Assembly: GCF_900112375.1 (NCBI RefSeq)
Contig: NZ_FOLS01000006.1
Location: 62,001-126,000, forward strand
Direction: 5' to 3'
Length of the DNA stretch: 64,000 nt
DNA from: Pseudomonas citronellolis
Lineage (GTDB): Bacteria > Pseudomonadota > Gammaproteobacteria > Pseudomonadales > Pseudomonadaceae
Part shown: piece by piece, positions 25,751 through 36,517 of the stretch
Numbering within the stretch: position 1 is the first letter of the stretch
How the letters are laid out: every line of letters starts with the position of its first letter
Program-made: the position numbers and the translations under genes
The notes under the pieces: model-generated
Seen by the model: the letters and a program-made list of their open reading frames with translations, nothing else
Database searches by the model: none
Told to the model about the DNA's origin: nothing

Positions 25751-26494
25751 TTAACTATCGTCCCGCTGGCGGATGTATTCCTCCAGCAGCTTCTTCTCTT
25801 CTCCAGAAAGCGAGCGGCAATCCAGAAGATCGGCACGTCGTTCCCAGGTCCTTCCTAGGGACTGCTGCAAACGCCAGCGCCGGATGTGTTCGTGGTTGCC
25901 GCTTAGCAGCACCTCGGGAACACGTTTGTCTGCGTACACCTCGGGTCGGGTGTAGTGCGGACAGTCGAGCAGGCCGTCGGTGAACGAGTCCTCCTCGGCG
26001 GAGTCCACGTGGCCCAATGCACCGGGCAACAACCGTGTGACCGCGTCGATCAACACCATGGCCGGAAGCTCACCCCCGGACAGGACATAATCGCCAATCG
26101 ACCATTCCTCATCCACGTGCTCTTCGATGAAGCGCTCGTCGATGCCTTCGTAACGCCCGGCTATGAGGATCAACCGTTCCTCGTTCGCCAGTTCCTTCAC
26201 GGCCGCCTGCGTCAGTTTGCGGCCCTGCGGCGACAGGTAGATCACCTTCGCCGGTCCGCCTGCGGCTTGCCGGGCATCGCCCAGTGCGCCTTCCAGCGGC
26301 TTGATCTTCATCACCATCCCCGGACCACCGCCGAAGGGCCGGTCGTCCACCGTCTGGTGACGGTCATCAGTGTTGTTGCGTGGGTTGAAACACTCGAGCC
26401 GGATCAGCTCCTGTTTCACCGCACGGCTGGTGATGCCGTAGTCACTGATGGCGCGGAACATCTCCGGAAAGATGCTGATGACTCCGATCCACAT
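25751..26494 (-). CDS. trmD: tRNA (guanine37-N1)-methyltransferase TrmD
   Basis: The 247-aa SPOUT methyltransferase makes m1G37 in tRNAs and so prevents frameshifting. It opens with [12 protein letters not shown]. The knotted SAM-binding region contains [22 protein letters not shown] and [11 protein letters not shown]. It lies in the middle of the ribosomal operon, 24 bases after rimM. Confidence 0.97.
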   Translation of the reverse strand: MWIGVISIFPEMFRAISDYGITSRAVKQELIRLECFNPRNNTDDRHQTVDDRPFGGGPGMVMKIKPLEGALGDARQAAGGPAKVIYLSPQGRKLTQAAVKELANEERLILIAGRYEGIDERFIEEHVDEEWSIGDYVLSGGELPAMVLIDAVTRLLPGALGHVDSAEEDSFTDGLLDCPHYTRPEVYADKRVPEVLLSGNHEHIRRWRLQQSLGRTWERRADLLDCRSLSGEEKKLLEEYIRQRDDS

Positions 26495-26518
26495 GGGTTG
26501 AAACTCCTACCCTGCGGG

Positions 26519-27052
26519 TCAGAAATCCGCGTCCCAGTCCACCCTGATCTCGCCAGCCGCCAGGTCCACCGATTGCACGCATTGCTCCGTATAGGGCAAC
26601 AGGCGCTCGCGGTCATCCAGGCTGCCCGCACAGGGCTTGACCACCATCACGTCGTTGGCGCCGGTCTCCAGCATGTGGTCGAGTATCCCGAACAGTTGCC
26701 CGTTCGTGTCGATCACCTTGAGACCTTCCAACTGGCTCCAGTAGAACTCGCCGTCGTCCAGCTCCGGGAGCTCGCTGCGCGGTACCAGGATCTCGAAATC
26801 CGCATAGGTGCGGGCGACTTCGCGATCGTCCAGTCCCTTCAGCTTCGCCACCAGGACATTGCCCTGCACGCGGCCACTGACCAGTTCGGCCTGTCGAACC
26901 TCGGTGCCACGCTTGAGCGTCCAGCGCCGGTAGTCCAGCAGGTTGTCCAACGGGTCGGTAAAGGAATACACCTTCACCTCGCCACGAATGCCATGCACGG
27001 AAACTATCTTGCCGAGTACGATCATTTCCTCGGCGGCAGGCATCGTGTTCAT
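26519..27052 (-). CDS. rimM: Ribosome maturation factor RimM
   Basis: The 177-aa protein binds S19 and helps assemble the 30S head. The N-terminal RimM domain has the family opening VLGKIVSVHGIRGEVKVYSFTD, and the C-terminal PRC-barrel contains FYWSQLEGLKVI and the strongly conserved ETGANDVMVVKP...LLPYTE region. The start lies 5 bases after the rpsP stop at ATG 27052. A TTG one codon earlier and an ATG three codons later are also possible. Confidence 0.95.
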   Translation of the reverse strand: MNTMPAAEEMIVLGKIVSVHGIRGEVKVYSFTDPLDNLLDYRRWTLKRGTEVRQAELVSGRVQGNVLVAKLKGLDDREVARTYADFEILVPRSELPELDDGEFYWSQLEGLKVIDTNGQLFGILDHMLETGANDVMVVKPCAGSLDDRERLLPYTEQCVQSVDLAAGEIRVDWDADF

Positions 27053-27057
27053 CAATC

Positions 27058-27306
27058 TCAGGCAGCCTTGGCGGCGTCCTTGAGCAGTTGAGCGACGCGC
27101 TCGGACGGTTGAGCGCCTTGGCTCAGCCAGTAGTTGACGCGCTCCTGGTTGACCGAGAGCTTGACTTCGGCGCCAGTGGCGACGGGGTTGAAGAAGCCGA
27201 CGCGCTCGACGAAACGGCCGTCACGAGCGTTGCGGCTGTTGGTCACGGTCAGGTGATAGAACGGGCGCTTCTTGGAGCCGCCACGAGCCAGACGAATGGT
27301 TACCAT
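27058..27306 (-). CDS. rpsP: 30S ribosomal protein S16
   Basis: The 82-aa protein begins at ATG 27306 with [18 protein letters not shown], the S16 signature, and has [11 protein letters not shown] and [13 protein letters not shown]. It is the first gene of the rpsP-rimM-trmD-rplS operon. A TAGAAT -10-like hexamer lies about 75 bases upstream on the same strand (27380-27385). The leader between them contains a GC hairpin before a T-rich tract, which might take part in regulation. Confidence 0.97.
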   Translation of the reverse strand: MVTIRLARGGSKKRPFYHLTVTNSRNARDGRFVERVGFFNPVATGAEVKLSVNQERVNYWLSQGAQPSERVAQLLKDAAKAA

Positions 27307-27379
27307 GCGTACATTGTTCCTATGGTTTGCTTGCAAAAAAGAAATGCAGCCCCCGGGCACGGAGCCCGAAAGGCCGCAT

Positions 27380-27385
27380 ATTCTA
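27380..27385 (-). promoter_or_regulatory. Candidate -10 element of the rpsP operon
   Basis: The minus strand reads TAGAAT here, in an AT-richer patch between the ffh and rpsP genes. No clear -35 was found. Confidence 0.35.
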
Positions 27386-27448
27386 TGAGCTAAAGCCCCG
27401 CGCCGCAAGCCGCAGCACGTCGGCCCGCCAGCCAGGCGGGCCTGCGGG

Positions 27449-28822
<1,374 letters not shown>

Positions 28823-29014
28823 GCGCGTTCCTATCGGGCCGGGAGCGGCCGGGGTGGGCGTGGCAGCAAGCGCGGGATTATAACCAACTGCGAAGGCCGC
28901 AGACACCGCCGATGATCCCGCCGCAGCGAGAAAGCGAAGCGTTCCCGGCTGCTTTCTAGGCATGGGCGTTCTGTGCCAAACTCGGCACCTTTCGAAGGAT
29001 TCGCCCAAGACGCT

Positions 29015-29815
29015 ATGCACCCTCTGCTGCCCAGCCTGCTCGCCGCCCTCCTCTACCTGGGCGCCACGGCCTACCACGGTGTCTGCCTGGCGCGCCGCGC
29101 CGCGCCGAACAAACCCCTGTTGCTGGTGCTCGGCCTGGCCGCGCTGGTCGCCCAGTGCCTGGGCCTGACGCCGCAACTGCTGACCGACGCCGGGCTGGTG
29201 CTGGACTTCTTCAACGCCGCCAACCTGATCGCCGCGGCGGTGATCGCCCTGACCCTGCTGGCCTGCCTGCGCATCCCGGTGGAGAACCTGCTGCTGTTCC
29301 TCTTCCCGCTGGGCATGCTGACCGCCGCGCTGTCGGTGCTGGTGCCCCACGGCACCCTGGAGCCGATCAACGAGCAGCCGGGCATCCTCGCGCACATCCT
29401 GCTCTCGGTGCTGGCCTACGGCCTGCTCACCATCGCGGTGTTCCAGGCCCTGCTGCTGCTGGTGCAGGACCATCGCCTGAAGCACAAGCACCCGGCCGGG
29501 CTGATCCGCAACTTCCCGCCGCTGCAGACCATGGAAAGCCTGCTGTTCGGCTTCCTCTGGGGCGGCTGGGTGCTGCTCTCGCTGTCGCTGGTGTCCGGCT
29601 GGCTGTTCCTCGACAACCTGTTCACCCAGCACCTGGCGCACAAGACCATCCTCTCCTGCTTCGCCTGGGTGGTCTTCGCCGTGCTGCTGTGGGGCCGCCA
29701 CCAGCTCGGCTGGCGCGGGCACAAGGCGATCCGCTGGACCCTGGCCGGCTTCTGCCTGTTGATGCTGGCCTACTTCGGCAGCAAGCTGGTCAAGGAATTC
29801 ATCCTGCACATCTGA
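29015..29815 (+). CDS. CcsA/YpjD-like cytochrome c assembly family membrane protein
   Basis: The 266-aa protein has about eight membrane helices and matches the CcmC/CcsA superfamily ('inner membrane protein YpjD'). A tryptophan-rich segment (LWGGWVLLSLSL, about 181-192) and conserved histidines in membrane loops (near the HLAHKTIL stretch) suggest haem handling. It is divergent from ffh, as in other pseudomonads. The role of YpjD itself is not well defined; haem or quinone-linked membrane function is inferred. ATG 29015 was preferred over the earlier in-frame ATG at 28973. Confidence 0.8.
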   Translation: MHPLLPSLLAALLYLGATAYHGVCLARRAAPNKPLLLVLGLAALVAQCLGLTPQLLTDAGLVLDFFNAANLIAAAVIALTLLACLRIPVENLLLFLFPLGMLTAALSVLVPHGTLEPINEQPGILAHILLSVLAYGLLTIAVFQALLLLVQDHRLKHKHPAGLIRNFPPLQTMESLLFGFLWGGWVLLSLSLVSGWLFLDNLFTQHLAHKTILSCFAWVVFAVLLWGRHQLGWRGHKAIRWTLAGFCLLMLAYFGSKLVKEFILHI

Positions 29816-29861
29816 GCCCGGCGGCGCCTGGGCGCCACGGAACGCTGAGGGAACCCGACGC

Positions 29862-31160
29862 ATGGGCGACATCCACCCCGGCTACCTGATCGGCCTGCTG
29901 GTCGTCCTGCTGCTGTGCTCGGCGTTCTTCTCCAGCGTCGAGACCGGCGTGCTCAGCCTGGACCGCTACCGCCTGCGCCACCAGGCCAAGCAGGGCAACC
30001 GCGCGGCGCGGCGCACCAGCTGGCTGCTGCTGCGCACCGACCGCCTGCTGGGCACCATCCTCATCGGCAACAACCTGGTCAACGTCATCGCCTCGTCCCT
30101 GGCCACCCTGCTGGCCCTGCGCCTGTGGGGCGACTTCGCGGTGGCGCCCACCGCCCTGGCGCTGACCCTGGTGCTGCTGATCTTCGGCGAGATCACCCCC
30201 AAGACCTACGCCACCCTGCGCCCGGAACGCGTGGCCTTCCCCGCCAGCCTGCCGCTGCTGTGGCTGCAGCGCCTGTTCAGCCCGCTGCTGTGGCTGATGA
30301 ACGGGGTGAGCAACGGCATCCTGCGGCTGTGCGGCCTGGACCCGGCGCAGCGCCGCAGCCGGCCGCTGAACAACGACGAGCTGCGCAGCGTGGTCAGCGA
30401 ATCCAGCGAGAAGCTCAGCGCCAACCGCCAGGACATGCTGCTGAGCATCCTCGACCTGGAAAAGATCACCGTGAACGACCTCATGGTGCCGCGCAACGAG
30501 GTGCAGGGCATCGACCTGGACGATGACGTGGAAAGCATCATCAGCCAGTTGCGCAACACCACCCACACGCGCCTGCCGGTGTTCCGCAACGACATCAACC
30601 AGGTCGAGGGCATCGTCCACATGCGCCAGATCGCCCGCCTGCTGACGCACAACCAGTTGACCAAGGACAGCCTGCGCGCGGCCTGCCTGGAGCCCTACTT
30701 CATTCCCGAGAGCACGCCGCTGGCCACCCAGCTGATCAACTTCCAGAAGCAGAAGCGGCGCATCGGCATCGTCGTCGACGAGTACGGCGAGGTGATCGGC
30801 ATCATCACCCTGGAAGACATCCTCGAAGAGATCGTCGGCGAATTCAGCAACGCCGACGCCCTGCGCAACCCGGACATCCACCCCCAGGCCGACGGCACCT
30901 ACGTGATCGACGGCTCGGCGAACATCCGCGAGCTCAACCGCGCCCTGGGCTGGCAGTTGCCCAGCGAGGGCCCGAAGACCCTCAACGGCCTGGTCACCGA
31001 GGCCCTGGAGCAGATCCCCGACTGCCCGGTGTGCCTGCGCATCGGCCCCTACCGCCTGGAAATCCTGCAGTCCGGCGAGAACCGCGTGAAGAGCGTGCGC
31101 GTCTGGCTCACCGGGCGCGCCGCCGCGCCGGCGCCGGGCAGCGCCGACGGGCTTGCCTGA
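29862..31160 (+). CDS. HlyC/CorC (CNNM) family transporter-associated protein
   Basis: The 432-aa protein has an N-terminal DUF21/CNNM transmembrane domain (about 5-180, four helices, with the acidic GEITPKTYATLRPER motif at the end). A CBS pair (about 200-330, for example MVPRNEVQGIDLDDDVESI and GIVVDEYGEVIGIITLEDILEEIVGE) and a C-terminal CorC/HlyC domain (about 345-420) follow. This is the layout of YfjD/CorB-type proteins linked to magnesium and cobalt resistance or efflux. It lies 46 bases after the CcsA-like gene on the same strand and may be co-transcribed. Confidence 0.85.
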   Translation: MGDIHPGYLIGLLVVLLLCSAFFSSVETGVLSLDRYRLRHQAKQGNRAARRTSWLLLRTDRLLGTILIGNNLVNVIASSLATLLALRLWGDFAVAPTALALTLVLLIFGEITPKTYATLRPERVAFPASLPLLWLQRLFSPLLWLMNGVSNGILRLCGLDPAQRRSRPLNNDELRSVVSESSEKLSANRQDMLLSILDLEKITVNDLMVPRNEVQGIDLDDDVESIISQLRNTTHTRLPVFRNDINQVEGIVHMRQIARLLTHNQLTKDSLRAACLEPYFIPESTPLATQLINFQKQKRRIGIVVDEYGEVIGIITLEDILEEIVGEFSNADALRNPDIHPQADGTYVIDGSANIRELNRALGWQLPSEGPKTLNGLVTEALEQIPDCPVCLRIGPYRLEILQSGENRVKSVRVWLTGRAAAPAPGSADGLA

Positions 31161-31177
31161 GCGGCCGGCCCGCGCCC

Positions 31178-31183
31178 TATAAT
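31178..31183 (+). promoter_or_regulatory. TATAAT -10 element upstream of the MFS gene
   Basis: A consensus TATAAT stands out in very GC-rich DNA just after the CorC-family stop. The following 250 bases to the MFS start are GC-rich without a gene and would be a long leader. Confidence 0.4.
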
Positions 31184-31440
31184 CGCCCCCTGCTTACCCA
31201 GCATCCCGCGCCAGGGCCTGCGCTACCCGCGCAACGCCCGGCGCCAGTCGACCGCCCGCCAGCCCGAGCCCGGCCCCGCGCCTGCGCCCGGCGAAGCACC
31301 CGGCCTCGCCCCGACCCGCCGCGAGGTTCCCGCCCCTGCCCTACCCGGGTGGCGCTTCCCGCCTCGCGCACGGGCGCAGCCTCCATCGCCGCCGGACACG
31401 CCCGCAGAGCCGTGCCGGCCATGACTGACAGGGATATCCC

Positions 31441-32742
31441 ATGACCACCGCCAGCCTTGCCGCTGCCGACGAACAGCAACCCGCCAACTCCACCGCGCGG
31501 GTCGCGGTCGCCAGCTTCATCGGCACAGCCATCGAGTTCTACGACTTCTACGTCTACGCCACCGCCGCCGCCCTGGTGATCGGCCCGGTGTTCTTCCCGC
31601 AGACCTCGGGCACCGCGCAGATGCTCAGCGCCTTCATCACCTTCGGCATCGCCTTCCTCGCCCGGCCGCTGGGCTCGGCGCTGTTCGGCCACTTTGGCGA
31701 CCGCATCGGGCGCAAGTCGACGCTGGTCGCCTCGCTGCTGCTGATGGGCCTGTCCACCACCCTGATCGGCCTGCTGCCGGGCTACGACAGCATCGGCGCC
31801 TGGGCCCCGGCGCTGCTCTGCCTGCTGCGCTTCGGCCAGGGCCTGGGGCTGGGCGGGGAATGGGGCGGCGCCGCGCTGCTGGCCACGGAGAACGCGCCCA
31901 AGCACCGCCGCGCCTGGTTCGGCATGTTCCCGCAGATGGGCCCGTCGATCGGCTTCCTCGCCGCCAACGGCCTGTTCCTCGGCCTGGCCATGACCCTCAG
32001 CGAGGAGCAGTTCCGCGCCTGGGGCTGGCGCATTCCCTTCATCCTCAGCGCGCTGCTGGTGATCGTCGGCCTCTACGTGCGTCTGAAGCTGTCGGAAACC
32101 CCGGTGTTCGCCAAGGCCATGGAACGCCAGGAGCGCTCCAGCCTGCCGATCGCCGAGCTGTTCGCCCAGCACTGGCGCCCGGTGCTGCTGGGCGCGCTGG
32201 CCATGGTGGTGTGCTACGCGCTCTTCTATATCTCCACCGTGTTTTCGCTGAGCTACGGGGTGACCAGCCTGGGCTACAGCCGCGAGCAGTTCCTCGGCCT
32301 GCTGTGCTTCGCGGTGCTGTTCATGGCCGCGGCCACGCCGATCTCCGCCTGGCTGAGCGACCGCTACGGGCGCCGCCCGGTACTGATCGTCGGCTGCATC
32401 GCCGCCATCCTCTCCGGCTTCACCATGCAGCCGCTGCTGAGCCAGGGCTCGTCGGTGGAAGTGGCGATCTTCCTGGCCCTGGAGCTGTTCCTCATGGGCG
32501 TGACCTTCGCCCCCATGGGCGCCCTGCTGCCGGAACTCTTCCCCACCCGCGTGCGCTACACCGGCGCCTCGGCGGCGTACAACCTGGGCGGCATCCTCGG
32601 CGCCTCGGTGGCGCCCTACATCGCCCAGAAGTTGGTGGGCATGGGCGGCTTGAGCTGGGTCGGCGGCTACGTGTCGGTGGCGGCGGCGCTGAGCCTGATC
32701 GCGGTGCTGTGCCTGCACGAGACGCGGGAGCGGGAGCTCTGA
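31441..32742 (+). CDS. MFS transporter, metabolite:H+ symporter (MHS) type
   Basis: The 433-aa protein has 12 membrane helices. MHS-family marks are ASFIGTAIEFYDFYVY at the first helix, FGHFGDRIGRKSTLVASLLLMG between helices 2 and 3, GLGLGGEWGGAALLATENAP in helix 4, and a second-half LSDRYGRRPVLIVG. Members such as ShiA, ProP and CitA import osmolytes, shikimate or carboxylates with protons. The substrate is not assignable. Flanking genes do not form a pathway with it. Confidence 0.85.
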   Translation: MTTASLAAADEQQPANSTARVAVASFIGTAIEFYDFYVYATAAALVIGPVFFPQTSGTAQMLSAFITFGIAFLARPLGSALFGHFGDRIGRKSTLVASLLLMGLSTTLIGLLPGYDSIGAWAPALLCLLRFGQGLGLGGEWGGAALLATENAPKHRRAWFGMFPQMGPSIGFLAANGLFLGLAMTLSEEQFRAWGWRIPFILSALLVIVGLYVRLKLSETPVFAKAMERQERSSLPIAELFAQHWRPVLLGALAMVVCYALFYISTVFSLSYGVTSLGYSREQFLGLLCFAVLFMAAATPISAWLSDRYGRRPVLIVGCIAAILSGFTMQPLLSQGSSVEVAIFLALELFLMGVTFAPMGALLPELFPTRVRYTGASAAYNLGGILGASVAPYIAQKLVGMGGLSWVGGYVSVAAALSLIAVLCLHETREREL

Positions 32743-32778
32743 TAGCGCCATCGCGACCGGGGCTGTCACTCCAGCCCC

Positions 32779-32850
32779 GTAGGATGGGTTGAGCGAAGCG
32801 ATACCCATCGCCGTGACAGCATGGGTTTCGCAAACTCAACCCATCCTACG
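32779..32850. repeat. Inverted repeat of the GGATGGGTTGAGC family
   Basis: CGTAGGATGGGTTGAGCG and CTCAACCCATCCTACG form a 15-16 base stem around about 40 bases. It is followed by a GCGTACAACC/GGTTGTACGC palindrome at 32884-32909. Confidence 0.8.
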
Positions 32851-32969
32851 AAAGGCAACTCAGCGCAGACCATAGCGCCATCGGCGTACAACCGCGAACG
32901 GTTGTACGCCCTACGGTTTCTACGCCGCATCAGCCATGGCATATCCATGTAGGAGCGCCGGGATGCTCT

Positions 32970-33040
32970 TCGTAGGAGCGAGCTTGCTCGCGAACAGACT
33001 CCGCAGCGGGGCTCATTCGCGAGCAAGCTCGCTCCTACGA
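32970..33040. repeat. REP pair, type-A loop, copy 1
   Basis: The arms CGTAGGAGCGAGCTTGCTCGCGAA and TTCGCGAGCAAGCTCGCTCCTACG surround CAGACTCCGCAGCGGGGCTCA. The unit, including its loop, is repeated nearly base for base at 38305-38373. With 32779-32909 it accounts for most of the gap 32743-33088. Confidence 0.85.
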
Positions 33041-33088
33041 GAAGCTGTGCTCGCCTGCAACGTAGCGGGCCCTGCCCGCGATCCGGCC

Positions 33089-33820
33089 TCAGCCGCGTTC
33101 CACGGCCACCAGCCACTGGGCCAGATGCTCGCCCCACACCTGGTAGCCCAGCGCCGACGGGTGATAGCCATCGATGGCGAGATACTGCGGCTGCATCTCC
33201 AGCCCCACCGTGCAGAATCCAGCGCCTAGTGCCGTAGCCAATTCCCGCAACTGGCCATCCAGCAACGCAGCGCGCCAGCCCAGCAACTGCCGCAGCAACC
33301 AGGGCAATGCCGAGAAATGCCGCAGCGGCGGCACCGCCGTGCACACCACCCGCGCGCCGCCGGCCTGGAAATGCCCGATCAGACGGGCGATGGATGCCTG
33401 CCAGCGCTCGGTGGAACTGAAATGCGTGGTGTCGTTGACGCCGAAGACCAGTGCCACCAGGTCATAACCCCCGTCGGCCAGCGGCAACAGGCGCTCGCAG
33501 GCCTGCGACGCGGTAATGCCGTTCTCCCCCAGCGCCCGCCAGGCCACCGGCCGTTGCAGGCGCGCCGCCAGGGCCGTGGCCAGGCGCCCGGCCAGGGCGA
33601 AGTCCAGGCAGGAGGCGCCGACGCCGGCGACGGTCGACTCGCCCAGCAACAGCAGCCTCAATGGCTCGCCGGGGAGTTCGGCGCCGGCCAGCCCCTCGCG
33701 GGAACCGGCTGCCGGCGCCAGGCGCAAAGCCGTGCGCCGGGTGCGCACGGCCATCGGCAGGGCCAGCGGCAGCAACGGCAGCGCCGCCGCCCACCAGGCC
33801 AGCCCCGCCAGGCGGTTCAC
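33089..33820 (-). CDS. SGNH/GDSL family hydrolase
   Basis: The 243-aa esterase-like protein starts at GTG 33820 and overlaps the purT stop by four bases (GTGA), so it is translationally coupled. An N-terminal hydrophobic segment (about 2-22) may anchor it. SGNH blocks are present: block I is [11 protein letters not shown] (GES in place of the usual GDS, nucleophile Ser near 57), block III is FGVNDTTH and block V is [10 protein letters not shown] with the Asp-His pair. It should cleave an ester (lipid, acyl or polysaccharide acetyl). The target is unknown. Confidence 0.82.
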   Translation of the reverse strand: MNRLAGLAWWAAALPLLPLALPMAVRTRRTALRLAPAAGSREGLAGAELPGEPLRLLLLGESTVAGVGASCLDFALAGRLATALAARLQRPVAWRALGENGITASQACERLLPLADGGYDLVALVFGVNDTTHFSSTERWQASIARLIGHFQAGGARVVCTAVPPLRHFSALPWLLRQLLGWRAALLDGQLRELATALGAGFCTVGLEMQPQYLAIDGYHPSALGYQVWGEHLAQWLVAVERG

Positions 33821-34998
33821 AGCTCGATGACCACCGCCTCGGCCGAACGGGTCGCCTTGGCCCGCGCTTCCTCGATGGATTCGGCACGCGCCAGGGCCAC
33901 GCCCATGCGCCGCTGGCCGGAGACTTCCGGCTTGCCGAACAGACGCAGGGCGCTGTCCGGCTCGGTCAGCGCGGCGCCCAGGTTGCCGAAGCTGACCTGC
34001 TGCGACTCGCCGTCCACCAGGATCACCGCCGAGGCCGAGGGCCCGAACTGGCGGATCGCCGGGATCGGCAGGCCGAGGATGGCCCGCGCGTGCAGGGCGA
34101 ACTCGGAGAGGTCCTGGGAGATCAGGGTGACCAGGCCGGTGTCGTGGGGGCGCGGCGAGACTTCGCTGAACCACACCTGGTCGCCCTTGACGAACAACTC
34201 CACGCCGAACAGGCCGCGGCCGCCCAATGCCTCGGTGACCGCCTTGGCCACGCGCTCGGACTCGGCCAGGGCCTTCGGGCTCATGGCCTGGGGCTGCCAG
34301 GATTCGTGGTAGTCGCCCTTGACCTGGCGGTGGCCGATGGGCGCGCAGAAGGTGGTGCCGCCGATGTGGCGCACGGTGAGCAGGGTGATCTCGTAGTCGA
34401 AGTCGATGAAGCCTTCGACGATCACCCGGCCCTTGCCGGCGCGGCCGCCTTCCTGGGCGTAGTCCCAGGCGGCCTTGAGGTCGGCGTCGGACTTGAGCAC
34501 GCTCTGGCCCTTGCCCGAGGAGCTCATGATCGGCTTGACCACGCAGGGGTAGCCCACCGAGGCGACGCCGGCGACGTAGTCCTCGTAGGAGTCGGCGAAG
34601 TGGTACGGCGAGGTCGGCAGGCCCAGCTCCTCGGCGGCCAGGCGGCGGATGCCCTCGCGGTTCATGGTCAGCTGCGCGGCGCGGGCGGTGGGCACCACGG
34701 TGTAGCCCTCGGCCTCCAGCTCCACCAGGGTGGCGGTGGCGATGGCTTCGATTTCCGGGACTATGTAGTGCGGCTTCTCCTGCTCGATCACCGCGCGCAG
34801 GGCGGCGCCGTCGAGCATGCTCAGCACGTGGCTGCGGTGCGCCACCTGCATGGCCGGGGCGTTGGCGTAGCGGTCGCAGGCGATCACTTCGCAGCCCAGG
34901 CGTTGCAGTTCGATCACCACTTCCTTGCCCAGCTCGCCGGAGCCACAGAGCAGTACGCGGGTCGCCATGGGCGACAGGGGGGTTCCAATACGGGGCAT
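33817..34998 (-). CDS. purT: Formate-dependent phosphoribosylglycinamide formyltransferase
   Basis: The 393-aa ATP-grasp enzyme formylates GAR with free formate and ATP, a folate-independent alternative to PurN. Visible are the N-terminal [21 protein letters not shown] nucleotide fold, the ATP-grasp lysine region [12 protein letters not shown] (about 152-163), and [25 protein letters not shown] split around residue 270. I chose ATG 34998, which gives the usual 393-aa length. It is followed by an overlapping SGNH hydrolase gene. Confidence 0.96.
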   Translation of the reverse strand: MPRIGTPLSPMATRVLLCGSGELGKEVVIELQRLGCEVIACDRYANAPAMQVAHRSHVLSMLDGAALRAVIEQEKPHYIVPEIEAIATATLVELEAEGYTVVPTARAAQLTMNREGIRRLAAEELGLPTSPYHFADSYEDYVAGVASVGYPCVVKPIMSSSGKGQSVLKSDADLKAAWDYAQEGGRAGKGRVIVEGFIDFDYEITLLTVRHIGGTTFCAPIGHRQVKGDYHESWQPQAMSPKALAESERVAKAVTEALGGRGLFGVELFVKGDQVWFSEVSPRPHDTGLVTLISQDLSEFALHARAILGLPIPAIRQFGPSASAVILVDGESQQVSFGNLGAALTEPDSALRLFGKPEVSGQRRMGVALARAESIEEARAKATRSAEAVVIEL

Positions 34999-35036
34999 TG
35001 CGTGCAACCTCGGGAAGGGGATGTTCTGTCGGCGCG

Positions 35037-35225
35037 CTAGAGCAGCACGCCCTGTTCGCGGGCGCGCTCATGGCACAGGCGCAGCACCTCGCGGCGCTCG
35101 TCGTTGCCCATGCGGCCCCAGCGGGTGATTTCGTCGGCCGTGCGCTGGCAGCCTATGCACAGGTCCTGATCGTCCAGGGTGCAGACGTAGACGCAGGGCG
35201 AGGCCACCGGGCGTTCCTGGCTCAT
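35037..35225 (-). CDS. DUF1289 family cysteine-rich protein
   Basis: The 62-aa protein has the DUF1289 pattern [21 protein letters not shown] (shown here in part), with four cysteines that probably bind a metal, then an [16 protein letters not shown] helix. The start overlaps the stop of the gamma carbonic anhydrase gene by four bases (ATGA), so the two are co-expressed. Function unknown. Confidence 0.85.
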   Translation of the reverse strand: MSQERPVASPCVYVCTLDDQDLCIGCQRTADEITRWGRMGNDERREVLRLCHERAREQGVLL

Positions 35226-35746
35226 TCTTCCTGCTCGGCCAGGTCGCGGGCGTAGCGCTGGGCGTTGTGCACGTAGTGGGCGGCGCTGGCTTCGAGCATC
35301 TTCTTCTGCTGCTCGCTCAGCTCGCGCACCACCTTGCCGGGCGAGCCCATGACCAGCGAGCCGTCGGGAATCACCTTGCCCTCGGGGATCAGCGAATTGG
35401 CGCCGATGATGCAGTACTTGCCGATCTTCGCGCCGTTGAGCACCACGGCGTTGATGCCGATCAGGCTGTAGTCGTCCACCGTGCAGCCGTGCAGCATGAC
35501 GTTGTGGCCGATGGTCACGCCCTTGCCGATGTTCAGCGGGAAGCCCATGTCGGTGTGCATCACGGTGCCGTCCTGGACGTTGCTGTTCTCGCCGATGTGG
35601 ATCAGCTCGTTGTCGCCACGCAGCACGGCGTTGAACCAGACGCTGGCGCCGGCATCCAGGCGCACCTTGCCGATCACCGCGGCGTTCGGGGCGATCCAGC
35701 TGTCGGGGTGGGTTTCGACTCGGGCGTCGCCCAGGCGGTATTTCAT
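35222..35746 (-). CDS. Gamma carbonic anhydrase family protein
   Basis: The 174-aa protein is a left-handed beta-helix trimer of the gamma-CA/YrdA/PaaY type. Hexapeptide turns run through about residues 14-130. The three zinc histidines are seen in VMHTD (about 67), [10 protein letters not shown] (about 84 and 89), and Arg/Asp-Gln around [10 protein letters not shown] and NVQDG are typical. It starts at ATG 35746 with a GAGGAG ribosome site. It may hydrate CO2 or act as an acyl/thioester hydrolase; enzyme activity varies in this family. Confidence 0.88.
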   Translation of the reverse strand: MKYRLGDARVETHPDSWIAPNAAVIGKVRLDAGASVWFNAVLRGDNELIHIGENSNVQDGTVMHTDMGFPLNIGKGVTIGHNVMLHGCTVDDYSLIGINAVVLNGAKIGKYCIIGANSLIPEGKVIPDGSLVMGSPGKVVRELSEQQKKMLEASAAHYVHNAQRYARDLAEQEE

Positions 35747-35784
35747 CGGTGGCTCCTCAGGCATCTCGTTGTTGTACGCGCCGC

Positions 35785-36405
35785 TCAGCTGAGCTTGATG
35801 AATTGTGGCGGCGCTCGGTGCAGGTCGATGCGGTCATCGAACAGCAGGTTGACCAGCTCGACGACCATGATCGCCGACAGGCCCCAGATCTTGTATTCGC
35901 CGAAGCGGTAGCTGGGCACGTACCAACTGCGCCCGAAGTAGTCGATGCGGTGGGTCATTTCCCGCGGGTCGCCGCGGAAGAACTCCAGCGGCACCTTGAA
36001 CACCGCGGCGATCTCGCCGTCGTTGGGGGTGTACTCGACGAAGTCCGGGACGAAACCGACGAACGGCGTCACCTTGATGCCATGGCGCGAGACCAGGGTG
36101 CTCAGCGGCCCGACCACCTCCACCAGGCTCGGCGGCAGGGCGATCTCCTCCTCGGCCTCGCGCAACGCGGTGTGGATCAGGTCGACGTCCTCGGGGTCGC
36201 GGCGCCCGCCGGGGAAGGCCACCTCGCCGCTGTGGGTGGACAGGCCGGTGGCGCGCAGGGTCAGCACCAGCTCTTCGCTGGGGGTGATGGGCAGCAGCAC
36301 CGCCGCTTCGGGGAAGCGCTGCTCGCTGTTCAGGTCCTGGGGGGTGTGCGCCGTGATGCGCCGGCGCAGCTCGTCCAGCATGCGGACATCCTGCGTGTAA
36401 GCCAT
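35785..36405 (-). CDS. NUDIX hydrolase, NudL/CoA pyrophosphatase type
   Basis: The 206-aa protein has the CoA-pyrophosphatase extension [20 protein letters not shown] directly before the NUDIX box ([23 protein letters not shown], about 70-92). This pairing marks NudL-type enzymes that cleave CoA or its derivatives to phosphopantetheine and 3',5'-ADP. The start ATG 36405 is supported by a GAGAGA ribosome site. It is divergent from the next NUDIX gene, with 112 bases between starts. Confidence 0.85.
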   Translation of the reverse strand: MAYTQDVRMLDELRRRITAHTPQDLNSEQRFPEAAVLLPITPSEELVLTLRATGLSTHSGEVAFPGGRRDPEDVDLIHTALREAEEEIALPPSLVEVVGPLSTLVSRHGIKVTPFVGFVPDFVEYTPNDGEIAAVFKVPLEFFRGDPREMTHRIDYFGRSWYVPSYRFGEYKIWGLSAIMVVELVNLLFDDRIDLHRAPPQFIKLS

Positions 36406-36517
36406 TCTCTCAATTGTGGAATCATGGCATGAAAGGCTGCCTCGCCCAAGCCCCACCCCCTTGCTGCGCGGGCCTTCCGGCGAGCAAGATGGCTGTATCG
36501 ATTCCCAGGGAAAGTGC

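Noticed and set aside
28823-29872. Long in-frame extension upstream of ffh giving an 807-aa protein
   Set aside because: It is antisense to the CcsA-like gene and lacks Ffh homology. It is a GC-driven open frame.
33821-35071. Fusion of purT-antisense-frame sequence with the SGNH hydrolase (660 aa)
   Set aside because: The upstream part is purT read in another frame. The hydrolase has its own GTG start overlapping the purT stop.
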